NCBI GenBank assembly: GCA_902624015.1
Contig: CACNVV010000007.1
Span: 1 to 40,399, forward strand
DNA length: 40,399 nucleotides
Direction of reading: 5' to 3'
Source: an uncultured Pelagibacteraceae bacterium
Lineage (GTDB): Bacteria; Pseudomonadota; Alphaproteobacteria; Pelagibacterales; Pelagibacteraceae
Part shown: positions 24,031 to 32,834 of the stretch, one piece after another
How positions within the stretch are numbered: the first letter of the stretch is position 1
How the letters are laid out: each line of letters starts with the position of its first letter
The notes under the pieces: model-generated
What the model saw: the letters and a program-made list of their open reading frames with translations, nothing else
Database searches by the model: none
Told to the model about the DNA's origin: nothing
Translations under genes and position numbers: made by a program

Positions 24031-25032
24031 ATGATTAACTTTTCGTTAATGGGAGCAGGACGGATTGGAAAAATGCATGCTAAATTTATTGCAGCACATC
24101 CAAAAGCAAAATTAAAATACATTTACGACATTAATTCTGAATTCACTGAAGAAGTAGCAAAATCAACAGGGTGCTCAATTGCTTCTTCACCAGAGGAAGC
24201 AATTAATGCGGATGACGTAGATGCAGTTCTTATAGCTTCTGCAACACCAACTCACACTCAATTTATTACAATGGCAGCTAAAGCAGGAAAAGCAATTTTT
24301 TGTGAAAAGCCAATAGATCTAGATATTAACAAAGTAAATGAGTGTATGGAAAATATTAAAGGAACTAACATTCCTATTCAAATTGGCTTTAACAGAAGAT
24401 TTGATGCCAGTCACGCAAAAGCACAACAGGCAAGAGTAAAAAAGGAAATTGGTGAATTGGAAATGGTTGTTATTACTAGTAGAGATCCTGAGCCCCCAGG
24501 AATTAACTATTTAAAAGCTGCAGGAGGATTTTTTAGAGATACTACCATTCATGATTTTGATTTAACTAGATTTATATTGGGAGATGATCCTGTGGTTCAA
24601 ATATCAGCATTTGGAGGTGCTTTATTTGATAAAAATTCCCAAGATGTAAAAGACCTAGATACCGCAATGTTTATTTTAAAATCAAAAAATGGTGTTTTAA
24701 TTCATATTAACAACTCTCGACGAGCAGTTTATGGATATGATCAAAGAGTTGAAGTATTTGGTAGTAAAGGAATGGTAATCTCTAATAATCAAACTCCTAC
24801 CTCTTTAGAAAGATACACAAGCAAATCAACAAATGAAAAAGAACCTATACATTTCTTTTTTATTGAGAGATATGAGCAAGCTTACAGAGATCAATTTAAT
24901 GAGTTTGTAAAATGTGTAGAAGATAAAACAAAACCATTAGTAGGATTTGAAGATGGTAGAAACGCTTTAATAATGGCTAATGCAGCATATGAATCGTTTA
25001 AAAGTGGGAAAGTAATAGATATAAAATTCTAA
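24031..25032 (+). CDS. iolG: Inositol 2-dehydrogenase (IolG, Gfo/Idh/MocA family)
   Basis: The 333-residue protein has the IolG-type start GAGRIGKMHA, Lys93 in CEKP, a GFNRRFD motif at 119-125 and the catalytic D170-T-T-I-H174-D-F-D177 block, all typical of inositol 2-dehydrogenases. It oxidises myo-inositol, or a close cyclitol, to the inosose with NAD. It is the first gene of a plus-strand run with a short-chain dehydrogenase (start two bases later) and an aldo/keto reductase, and diverges from iolE. The identity is strong, though related members accept other cyclitols or D-glucose. Confidence 0.92.
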   Translation: MINFSLMGAGRIGKMHAKFIAAHPKAKLKYIYDINSEFTEEVAKSTGCSIASSPEEAINADDVDAVLIASATPTHTQFITMAAKAGKAIFCEKPIDLDINKVNECMENIKGTNIPIQIGFNRRFDASHAKAQQARVKKEIGELEMVVITSRDPEPPGINYLKAAGGFFRDTTIHDFDLTRFILGDDPVVQISAFGGALFDKNSQDVKDLDTAMFILKSKNGVLIHINNSRRAVYGYDQRVEVFGSKGMVISNNQTPTSLERYTSKSTNEKEPIHFFFIERYEQAYRDQFNEFVKCVEDKTKPLVGFEDGRNALIMANAAYESFKSGKVIDIKF

Positions 25033-25033
25033 T

Positions 25034-25888
25034 ATGTCTAATAAATATATAACTGAACAATCTAAACAATTTAAAAATAAAATAATAATTGTAACAGGAA
25101 GTACTCAAGGAAGTGGAGCTGAGACTGCAAAATTACTAGCAAGCAGGGGCGCTAAGGGAATAACTATCTGTGGAAGAAATAACGAAAAAGGAAACAAGGT
25201 AAAATCTGAAATAGAAAGCATGGGTACAGAATGCCTGTACGTTCAAGCAGATTTAGAAAAACTTGAAGACTGTAAAAAAATAGTTTCTGAAACTGATAAA
25301 AAATTTAGGACAGTAGATTCTTTTATAAATGTTGCCGCTTTTACCGAAAGAGGAACGATCTTAAGCACAACAGAGGAAAATTATGATAAAAATTTTAACG
25401 TAAATGTAAAAGCTCCCCTTTTTATGATGCAAGACGTTATTAAAATAATGATAAGAGATAAAAAAAAGGGAACTATAGCTCATATTTTATCAATGGCTGG
25501 CTATAGTGGTATGCCTTTCTTAACTGCTTACAGTTCTTCTAAAGCAGCATTAGCAGTAATGATTAAAAATGTTGCAAATTCAGTTTCTGGTCATCAAATA
25601 AGAGTGAATGGTGTAAATTTAGGTTGGACAGATACACCTGCAGAAACAGTAATTCAGAAAAAATTTCACAACGCAGATGATGATTGGTTAAAAAAAACTG
25701 AAGCAAAAGTTCCTTTTAAAAGATTAAACAAACCTTTAGATGTTGCCAAAATATTGGCTTTCTTGTGCTCAGATGAGTCAGGAATTATGACAGGAAGTAT
25801 TGTAGATTTTGATCAAACGGTTGCTGGATGGCATTCTTATTCAGCATATGACACCAAAGTATTAGATGATAGTATTTTAGGTGAGTGA
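25034..25888 (+). CDS. Short-chain dehydrogenase/reductase
   Basis: The 284-residue SDR has the cofactor motif TGSTQGSG (residues 21-28; the last part is GSG rather than the common GIG), Asn99 in NVAAF, and the catalytic Ser153, Tyr166 and Lys170 (YSSSK). A C-terminal TGSIVDFDQTV segment fits the family ending. It starts two bases after iolG, so co-transcription is nearly certain and a cyclitol or sugar hydroxyl is the probable substrate, for example epimer handling or a second oxidation. The specific reaction is unknown. Confidence 0.9.
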   Translation: MSNKYITEQSKQFKNKIIIVTGSTQGSGAETAKLLASRGAKGITICGRNNEKGNKVKSEIESMGTECLYVQADLEKLEDCKKIVSETDKKFRTVDSFINVAAFTERGTILSTTEENYDKNFNVNVKAPLFMMQDVIKIMIRDKKKGTIAHILSMAGYSGMPFLTAYSSSKAALAVMIKNVANSVSGHQIRVNGVNLGWTDTPAETVIQKKFHNADDDWLKKTEAKVPFKRLNKPLDVAKILAFLCSDESGIMTGSIVDFDQTVAGWHSYSAYDTKVLDDSILGE

Positions 25889-25906
25889 ACCTAATTAAAT
25901 TAACTT

Positions 25907-26869
25907 ATGAAAAAAAATAAAATTAAAGATACTGGTGTAGAAGTTACAGAATTAAGTTTTGGAACATCCTCTCTGGGGAGTATGCCAGATACTTATGGTT
26001 ATGAAGTGCCACATCATAGAGCTCAAGAAACGTTAAAAAGATTTTTTCGAGGTCCAGTTAATATGCTTGATACTTCAAGAAATTATGCAATGGGAGAAAG
26101 TGAAAAAAGAATTGGAATGGCAATAAAGGAAAATGGGGGTTGGCCAGAAAATTTTGTCTTATCAACAAAAATTGATAGAAATATGGATACGCTAGTTCTT
26201 GATAAAAAGAGAACAAGAGAGTCTATTGAAGAAAGTTTAAAAACCTTAAATGTAGATTCTGTCGATATTTTATTTCTTCATGATCCAGAATACGTAAAAG
26301 ATTTAAATGATGTTACTAAAAAAGATGGGGCATTGGATGAGTTGTTTAGAATAAAAGAACAGGGTTTGGCTAAAGCAGTTGGTCTAGCGATGGGAAAAAT
26401 AAATATAATGTTTCCTATTTTAAAAAATTGGGACTTTGATGTGATAATTAATCATAACAGATATACTTTATTAAATAGAGAAGCGGATGAGATGTATAGC
26501 TATGCTCACAGTAAAAATATATCTATTTTCAATGCTGCTCCTTACGCTGGTGGTGTTTTGGCAAAAGGTCCAAGCAAATTTAAAAAAATAACTTATCAAG
26601 ATGCTACGGAAGAAAAACTTGCACCAGCTAAAGAAATAGAAAAAGTTTGTAAAAAGTATAATGTTGAAATGGGTGCAGCTGCCTTACAGTTTTCAATGAA
26701 AGATAAAAGGATTACCTCGACTCTATGTGGGGTTACTAGTGTTAAGAGTATTGAAAAAAATCTTTCTTGGGCTAATACAAATATACCAGAAGAACTTTGG
26801 AACGAAATTTTAAAATTACCTTACTCAACCAAAGATCCAGAATCAGAAAGAATATTTACACCTGGTTAA
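25907..26869 (+). CDS. Aldo/keto reductase (aldose 1-dehydrogenase-like)
   Basis: The 320-residue TIM-barrel enzyme has the AKR tetrad Asp55, Tyr60, Lys88 and His125 (LDTSRNY, STK, FLHDP) with the GESE motif. The sequence style resembles the D-threo-aldose 1-dehydrogenase or L-fucose dehydrogenase branch, which oxidises aldoses such as fucose or galactose to lactones. It follows the SDR by 18 bases and precedes the second sugar transporter. If GH4 and GH1 release galactose downstream, this could be the oxidising step. That link is inference. Confidence 0.87.
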   Translation: MKKNKIKDTGVEVTELSFGTSSLGSMPDTYGYEVPHHRAQETLKRFFRGPVNMLDTSRNYAMGESEKRIGMAIKENGGWPENFVLSTKIDRNMDTLVLDKKRTRESIEESLKTLNVDSVDILFLHDPEYVKDLNDVTKKDGALDELFRIKEQGLAKAVGLAMGKINIMFPILKNWDFDVIINHNRYTLLNREADEMYSYAHSKNISIFNAAPYAGGVLAKGPSKFKKITYQDATEEKLAPAKEIEKVCKKYNVEMGAAALQFSMKDKRITSTLCGVTSVKSIEKNLSWANTNIPEELWNEILKLPYSTKDPESERIFTPG

Positions 26870-27009
26870 ATTTTAAAAAAATTATAAGTAAGATAATTAT
26901 ATGTTTATTTTGTTAATTTAATTATCAACAATTTACGGGGATAATTTTTAATTGTAATCAATTTTAAAAATACATAATCTATCAAAGATAAATTAAAAAA
27001 GGAGCATAA
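26870..27009 (+). promoter_or_regulatory. Longest intergenic region: leader of the second sugar transporter
   Basis: This 140-base gap is the longest in the window. It contains the shared 13-mer TTATCAACAATTT at 26922-26934, a GGGG patch, a short AATTG-TAAT-CAATT palindrome and a good Shine-Dalgarno (AAAAGGAGC) before the binding-protein ATG. I see no hairpin strong enough for a riboswitch. Confidence 0.4.
26922..26934. repeat. Shared 13-base upstream motif, copy 2
   Basis: TTATCAACAATTT is identical to the copy at 14735-14747 and sits 88 bases before the second sugar-binding protein gene. Confidence 0.35.
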
Positions 27010-28254
27010 ATGAAAAAGGTTATTATCTCATTAATAATGATGTTTGGAATAATCTCTTCAACTTCATTTGCTGGTACTTTGGTGATAAATACAGATACAT
27101 CTGATGCAGCACCAAAAGAAGCTTTTGAATATATTATTAAAAAATTTGAAGAAGAGAACCCAGACGTCACAGTAAAATGGAATGTTTTTGACCATGAAGG
27201 TTACAAACAATCCATAAGAAATTTTTTAAACACTGATCCACCTGATGTTGCAAACTGGTATGCTGGAAATAGAATGTTACCATTTGTAAGAGCAGGTTTG
27301 TTTGAAGATGTCTCTGATATTTGGAAAGACTCAGGTTGGGTAGACGGAAACCTTTCTGAAAATATGGAGCATGCTAAAAAATCTATGACGATTGGTGGTA
27401 AGCAATGGGGTATTCCTTACACTTATTATCAGTGGGGCGTGTATTACAGGAAAGATTTATTTACAGCAAATGGAATATCTGTACCAAAAACATGGGATGA
27501 TTTTGTAGCTGCATGCGCTACGTTAAAAGCTGCAGGTATTACACCTATTACAATCGGATCAAAGTATCTTTGGACAACGGCTGGTGTTTTTGATTATTTA
27601 AATCTTAGAACAAATGGCTATGAGTTCCATATGGATTTAACACTAGGTAAGGTTCCTTACACAGATCCAAAAGTTCAAGCAGTATTTGATAAATGGGATG
27701 AACTTGTAAAGCCTGGTTACTTCTTAGAAAATCATGCAGCACTTAGTTGGCAAGAAGCTTTAACTCCTATGGTGAACGGTGAAGCAGCAATGTATGTGAT
27801 GGGTAACTTTGCTGTTGCTCCTTTAAAAGAGGCTGGCTTAAGAGATTCTAATTTAGGTTTCTTCCAGTTCCCTGAAATCACACCAGGTATCCCAATGGCT
27901 GAAGAAGCACCTACGGACACTGTGCATATACCTTCTAAAGCTAAAAATAAAACTGATGCTAAGCGTTTCTTAATATTTATGTCTCGAGCAGATGTGCAAG
28001 AAGAGATCAATAAAATATTAGGTCAGCTTCCTATTAACAAGAACTCTAGTGTTAAAAAGGGAGATCCATTCTTAAAAGCAGGATTGAATATGCTAAATAA
28101 TGCTTATGCAATGGCGCAATTCTACGATAGAGATGCTCCAGCTCAAATGGCATCAGAGGGTATGAAAGGCTTTCAAGAATATATGTCTAATCCTGACAGA
28201 AGACAAAAAATCTTAGAAAGATTAGAAAAAGTACGTCAAAAAGTTTATAAATAA
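27010..28254 (+). CDS. Sugar/glycoside ABC transporter periplasmic binding protein (family 1)
   Basis: The 414-residue solute-binding protein starts with a Sec signal peptide (MKKVIISLIMMFG, cleavage probably after SFA near residue 21). A family 1 sugar-binding core follows, with segments such as GIPYTYYQWGVYYRKDLF and a late RADVQEEINKILGQLP. It differs clearly from the first binding protein in the window. It heads an operon with two permeases and two glycosidases, so the ligand is likely a small glycoside. A stable hairpin immediately downstream resembles the arrangement after the first binding protein. Confidence 0.9.
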   Translation: MKKVIISLIMMFGIISSTSFAGTLVINTDTSDAAPKEAFEYIIKKFEEENPDVTVKWNVFDHEGYKQSIRNFLNTDPPDVANWYAGNRMLPFVRAGLFEDVSDIWKDSGWVDGNLSENMEHAKKSMTIGGKQWGIPYTYYQWGVYYRKDLFTANGISVPKTWDDFVAACATLKAAGITPITIGSKYLWTTAGVFDYLNLRTNGYEFHMDLTLGKVPYTDPKVQAVFDKWDELVKPGYFLENHAALSWQEALTPMVNGEAAMYVMGNFAVAPLKEAGLRDSNLGFFQFPEITPGIPMAEEAPTDTVHIPSKAKNKTDAKRFLIFMSRADVQEEINKILGQLPINKNSSVKKGDPFLKAGLNMLNNAYAMAQFYDRDAPAQMASEGMKGFQEYMSNPDRRQKILERLEKVRQKVYK

Positions 28255-28263
28255 ACTTTTAGC

Positions 28264-28295
28264 TTAACTGTGGGGCTTACTGGCCCCTCAGTTAA
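28264..28295 (+). terminator. Stable hairpin after the second binding-protein gene
   Basis: TTAACTG at 28264-28270 pairs with CAGTTAA at 28289-28295, and GGGGC (28272-28276) pairs with GCCCC (28283-28287). One T-T mismatch and a six-base loop give twelve base pairs. It is followed by A5TT rather than a clean T-run, so 3' mRNA stabilisation or attenuation is more likely than strong termination. Confidence 0.65.
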
Positions 28296-28330
28296 AAATT
28301 CGATTTCATCAATTTTTAAAATATAATTAA

Positions 28331-29251
28331 ATGGAACTAAATAATCCAAAAGCTAAAAGAATTACTTGGTGGCAAAAAAATCAAATTAAAATAAGCCCAT
28401 GGATTTTTCTAGCTCCAGGATTAATATTTTTTTCCATTTATGTAATAGCACCGATATTTGTATCTATTGGCATTTCTTTTTATCAATGGGATGGATTATC
28501 TCCATCTATATATGTTGGTCTTCAAAATTACATTGAACTTTTAGATGATGAATATTTTTATATTTCACTTTGGAATAATCTTAAATGGTTAATATTTTTT
28601 ATGTTAGCAGTTCCTATTGGCTTAGGACTAGCAATATTTTTAAATCAAATTGTTTTTGGAATTAGATTAATTAAATCTCTATTTTTTTTTCCATTTGTTA
28701 TTTCTCAAGTAGTCATTGGACTTATTTTTACTTGGTTTTACCAACCAAATTATGGGGTTATTGCACCCTTTCTAAATTTTATTGGATTAGAAGGATTTTC
28801 AATTCTTGCAAATGAAAATACTGCAACTTATGGGATAATATTTGCAGGTCTATATCCACAAATTGCTTATTGTTTAATTTTATATTTAACAGGACTTAAC
28901 AATATTAACCCTGAACAAATTGAGGCTGGGAGAATGGATGGCGCCAAAGGATTTCATTTATTTTGGAATATAGTGCTTCCGCAACTAAGGCACGCTACCT
29001 TTTTAGCAATTGTAGTAACTGTTATTGGTGCGCTTAGAAGTTTTGATATGGTGGCAATAATGACTCAAGGTGGACCTTATGGTTATTCAAATGTGTTAGC
29101 GTATTACATGTTTGAGCAAGCTTTAAGTGAATACGGTTACAGAATGGGATACGGGTCAGCAATAGCAACTGTTTTGTTTACAATAATGATGTTTTATATT
29201 TTATTTTTTATATACAGAATGTATCGAAACGAGAGGGAGGATAATAACTAA
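28331..29251 (+). CDS. Sugar ABC transporter permease (MalF-type)
   Basis: The 306-residue membrane protein has about six hydrophobic segments. It starts with SPWIFLAPGLIFFSIYVIAP and has a coupling loop EAGRMDGAKGFHLFWNIVLPQ (EAA-like, with EAG in place of EAA and an intact DGA). It pairs with the adjacent permease, whose ATG directly follows its stop codon. Together they should import the glycoside captured by the preceding binding protein. Confidence 0.93.
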   Translation: MELNNPKAKRITWWQKNQIKISPWIFLAPGLIFFSIYVIAPIFVSIGISFYQWDGLSPSIYVGLQNYIELLDDEYFYISLWNNLKWLIFFMLAVPIGLGLAIFLNQIVFGIRLIKSLFFFPFVISQVVIGLIFTWFYQPNYGVIAPFLNFIGLEGFSILANENTATYGIIFAGLYPQIAYCLILYLTGLNNINPEQIEAGRMDGAKGFHLFWNIVLPQLRHATFLAIVVTVIGALRSFDMVAIMTQGGPYGYSNVLAYYMFEQALSEYGYRMGYGSAIATVLFTIMMFYILFFIYRMYRNEREDNN

Positions 29252-30103
29252 ATGTTCCCTACTCCAATTCATCAAAGACCAATCGTAAATCAATATATTT
29301 ATAAAATATTTTTACCTATCTCATTAATTATTTGGTTGATACCGATTTTTGGTATTTTAATGACATCAATAAGAGGTTTGGGAGATATTACTGCTGGAAA
29401 TATGTGGGGAACTCCAAGTGAATTTTTACTTTTTTCAAATTTATACGATGTTTTCACTAACACTCCAATGATCAAATACACTCTAAATAGTTTTAAAGTA
29501 ACTATTCCAACAATGTTAGGAGCGGTTGCTTTAAGTTGTATGACTGGCTTTGCTCTTGCGAATTATAAGTTTAGGACAAACTTAATAATATTTTTTATTT
29601 TTATAGCTGGAAACTTTGTTCCATTTCAAATTTTAATGATACCGGTTAGAGATCTGACTTTTAAAATTGGTCTCTACAACACTATTACAGGATTAGTTTT
29701 ATTTCATGTAGCTTTTCAAACAGGTTTTTGCACACTTTTTATGAGAAATTTTATTAAAGCGTTACCTCAAGAGCTTATCGAGGCTGCGAGAATGGATGGA
29801 GCATCTGAATTTAGAATATTTTGGAAGATAATATTACCTTTGACTAGACCAGCCATAGCAGCACTGTGTGTTTTAATTTTTACATTTATATGGAACGATT
29901 ATTTTTGGGCAACCGTCTTAATACAAGGTGATCATGCAATGCCAATTACTGCTGGATTAAAATCATTAAATGGTCAATGGATTACAGCTTATCACTTGCT
30001 ATCAACAGGATCTATTGTTGCTGCGATACCTCCTGTTATTATGTTTTTTTTAATGCAAAAACATTTTATTGCTGGATTAACTCTTGGAGCAACTAAAGGT
30101 TAG
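29252..30103 (+). CDS. Sugar ABC transporter permease (MalG-type)
   Basis: The 283-residue membrane protein has six predicted helices, a coupling loop EAARMDGASEFRIFWKIILP that fits the consensus exactly, and the MalG-type ending AGLTLGATKG. The GH4 glycosidase gene starts one base after its stop, so transport and hydrolysis genes are translationally linked. No ATPase lies on this strand of the operon. The probable partner is the MalK-type gene at 32835-33911. Confidence 0.93.
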   Translation: MFPTPIHQRPIVNQYIYKIFLPISLIIWLIPIFGILMTSIRGLGDITAGNMWGTPSEFLLFSNLYDVFTNTPMIKYTLNSFKVTIPTMLGAVALSCMTGFALANYKFRTNLIIFFIFIAGNFVPFQILMIPVRDLTFKIGLYNTITGLVLFHVAFQTGFCTLFMRNFIKALPQELIEAARMDGASEFRIFWKIILPLTRPAIAALCVLIFTFIWNDYFWATVLIQGDHAMPITAGLKSLNGQWITAYHLLSTGSIVAAIPPVIMFFLMQKHFIAGLTLGATKG

Positions 30104-30104
30104 T

Positions 30105-31433
30105 ATGATTAAAGTTACTTTTATTGGAGCAGGAAGCACTGTATTTATGAAAAATATACTTACAGATATTCTGCTTGAAAAAAATTTCAGTAACTGTGAA
30201 ATAGTTTTGCAAGATATTGATGATGGAAGATTAAAAACCTCAAATTTGGTTGCAGAAAAAGTTGCAAAATCAATAGGTGCAAATCCAAAGATTATAATCG
30301 AAAAAAATCAAAAAAAAGCACTTAGTGGAGCTGACTTTGTAATATTAATGTTTCAAATAGGAGGTTATGAGCCCTCTACAGTTATTGATTTTGAAATTCC
30401 GGCAAAGTATGGACTAAAACAAACTATTGGTGACACTTTAGGAATAGGTGGAATCATGAGAGGATTGAGAACTGTCCCCGCTTTATTGTCAGTTGCAAAA
30501 AATATGAATGAAGTTTGTCCAAGCGCAACTATGTTGCAGTATGTTAATCCTATGGCAATTAATTGTTTAGCATTGTCTAAATTTGTACCTGAGCTTAAAT
30601 ATGTTGGACTTTGTCATTCTGTACAAGGAACTGCTGAAGATTTAGCAAAAGATATTGGCGAAGATATAAAAAATATCAACTATGAATGTTCAGGTATCAA
30701 TCATATGTCTTTTTATACTAAATTTGAAAAAATTAATCCTGATGGAAAAAAAGAAAATCTTTATCCTAAAATTTTTAAAGCTGGAAAAGAAAAAACATTT
30801 GGTACCAATTGGGATGGATGCACAAACGAAGTTAGATATAAAGTTTTAGAAAAATTTGGATATTTTGTTACTGAGTCATCCGAACACTTTGCAGAATATA
30901 CTCCTTGGTTTATTAAAAATAACAGAGAGGACTTATTAAGTGAATTCAATATTCCAATTAATGAATATATACGAAGATGCAAAAAACAAATTAAAGAGTG
31001 GGATCAACAAGAGCAAAATTTGTTAGATGGAGAAAAATTTGTTTGTGAGAAATCTTTAGAGTATGCTTCGCGAATAATTGTTTCAATTGTAGACGGAAAA
31101 GAAGATACAATTAATGGAAATGTTTTGAATAACAAGTTAATTTCTAATTTACCAGAAGATTGTTGCGTTGAAGTGCCATGTAAAATAAATAATAAAGGAA
31201 TTCATCCTCAAAAAGTTAACGATTTACCTATGCATTTAGCAAATTTAATTAAAACTAATATAAATGTTCAACAATTAACTGTTGAAGCTTTAAGAACTAA
31301 AAAAAAAGAGACCATTTATCATGCGGCTATGTTAGATCCACTTACTTCTTCTTTATTAAGTTTAGATCAAATTAGTTCTATGGTAGATGAGTTATTAAAA
31401 GCTCATAAAAATTGGATACCAGAATTTAACTAA
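30105..31433 (+). CDS. GH4-family NAD/Mn-dependent glycosidase (alpha-galactosidase type)
   Basis: I chose the ATG at 30105, one base after the permease stop, over a TTG at 30084; it gives 442 residues. GH4 features are the NAD-binding start FIGAGSTVF, the GDTLGIGGIMRGLRT segment (Asp111), VNPMA (Asn148), and the metal ligands Cys170 (GLCHS) and His200 (GINHM). GH4 enzymes cleave by an oxidation-elimination route requiring NAD and a divalent metal. The CHS motif and overall style match the MelA/alpha-galactosidase branch rather than phospho-glucosidases, and no PTS is present. It acts in the cytoplasm on imported glycoside. Alpha-glucosidase or glucuronidase activity is possible. Confidence 0.88.
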   Translation: MIKVTFIGAGSTVFMKNILTDILLEKNFSNCEIVLQDIDDGRLKTSNLVAEKVAKSIGANPKIIIEKNQKKALSGADFVILMFQIGGYEPSTVIDFEIPAKYGLKQTIGDTLGIGGIMRGLRTVPALLSVAKNMNEVCPSATMLQYVNPMAINCLALSKFVPELKYVGLCHSVQGTAEDLAKDIGEDIKNINYECSGINHMSFYTKFEKINPDGKKENLYPKIFKAGKEKTFGTNWDGCTNEVRYKVLEKFGYFVTESSEHFAEYTPWFIKNNREDLLSEFNIPINEYIRRCKKQIKEWDQQEQNLLDGEKFVCEKSLEYASRIIVSIVDGKEDTINGNVLNNKLISNLPEDCCVEVPCKINNKGIHPQKVNDLPMHLANLIKTNINVQQLTVEALRTKKKETIYHAAMLDPLTSSLLSLDQISSMVDELLKAHKNWIPEFN

Positions 31434-31434
31434 T

Positions 31435-32796
31435 ATGAAAAATAAATTTCCTAATGATTTTTTTTGGGGAACGGCTACAGCAAGTTACCAAATAGAGGGT
31501 GCTACAGATAAAGATGGAAAAAGCAAAAGTATTTGGGATACTTTTACACATACACCTGGAAAAGTTAAAAATAATGAAAACGGAGATACTGCTGTAGACC
31601 ATTATCATAGGTACGAAGAAGATATTGAGCTGATGGCTAATATAAATTTAAATTCATATAGATTTTCTTTAGCGTGGACCAGGATTATCCCTGAAGGGAT
31701 AGGTAAAATAAACCCTAAAGGAGTAGATTTTTATTCAAGGTTGATAGATAAGTGTTTAGAAAAAAATATTGAGCCTTTCATAACTTTATATCATTGGGAC
31801 CTTCCTCAATCACTGCAGGATAAAGGGGGTTGGGCAAATAGAGACATAACAAATATATTTTCAGATTATTCAGAGGCTATTGTTAAAAATTTTGGAGATA
31901 GATGTAATCATTTTATCACATTTAATGAACCACAAGTTTTTACTATTCATGGATATGTAGATGGTTACATGGCTCCAGGATACAAAGATTTAGAAAAATA
32001 CTTTGCATCAATACATAATGTTAATGTTGCACATGGCAAAGCTTTTCAAGCAATGAAATCTTTAAATAATAATATAAAAATTGGCTGCACTTTTAATATG
32101 GCGCCATGTATTCCTGCCACAAAATCAAGTGAAGATCTTCATGCAACTAAATTATTCGATACTTATTGGAATAGATCATTTGCCGACCCTATGTATCTTG
32201 GAAGATATCCTGAATTACTAATTGATGATGTCTCAAAACATATTCAACAAGATGATATGAAAAATATTTTTCAAAAAAATGATTTTATTGGATTAAATCA
32301 TTATCAACATATTAGAATTAAAGCTGATAATAAAAGTTTACTTAAAGCAAGAGGAGCATTCAATGATGAATTGCCTTTTGGTCTTGAGGGCAAAGATGCA
32401 AAGTTAACTCTTATGGGATGGGAAATTGTTCCAGATGCTTATTATGATCAAATTATGGATTTAAAAAATAATTATGGAAATCCAGATATTTATCTAACTG
32501 AAAATGGTGTAGCATATCCAGATTTAATAGAAAAAAATGGAGAAATAAACGACAGCGATCGTATTGATTATTTTAAAAAATATTTAAGTGCTGTAAAAAA
32601 ATCTATTGATGATGGAGCTAAAGTTAAAAGTTACTTTGCATGGACATTCATGGATAATTTTGAATGGGCGTTAGGATTTGAAAAAAGATTTGGAATAGTA
32701 CATGTTGATTTTAAAACTTTAAAAAGAACACCTAAAAAATCATATTATTTTTTCAAAAAGCTTGTAGAACAAAATTCAATTCCTTTAGATTTTTAA
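31435..32796 (+). CDS. GH1-family beta-glycosidase (beta-glucosidase/galactosidase)
   Basis: The 453-residue protein has the normal GH1 length. It shows the N-terminal FPNDFFWGTATASYQIEGA signature, acid/base Glu165 in TFNEP and nucleophile Glu356 in LTENG. There is no signal peptide, so it hydrolyses an imported beta-glucoside or beta-galactoside in the cytoplasm. It starts one base after the GH4 gene, so both enzymes are made together. That implies a substrate pool, or a single substrate, with both alpha and beta linkages. Confidence 0.93.
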   Translation: MKNKFPNDFFWGTATASYQIEGATDKDGKSKSIWDTFTHTPGKVKNNENGDTAVDHYHRYEEDIELMANINLNSYRFSLAWTRIIPEGIGKINPKGVDFYSRLIDKCLEKNIEPFITLYHWDLPQSLQDKGGWANRDITNIFSDYSEAIVKNFGDRCNHFITFNEPQVFTIHGYVDGYMAPGYKDLEKYFASIHNVNVAHGKAFQAMKSLNNNIKIGCTFNMAPCIPATKSSEDLHATKLFDTYWNRSFADPMYLGRYPELLIDDVSKHIQQDDMKNIFQKNDFIGLNHYQHIRIKADNKSLLKARGAFNDELPFGLEGKDAKLTLMGWEIVPDAYYDQIMDLKNNYGNPDIYLTENGVAYPDLIEKNGEINDSDRIDYFKKYLSAVKKSIDDGAKVKSYFAWTFMDNFEWALGFEKRFGIVHVDFKTLKRTPKKSYYFFKKLVEQNSIPLDF

Positions 32797-32834
32797 TTTA
32801 TTAAATCTAAATAAAACTTATTAAAAAAGATAAA

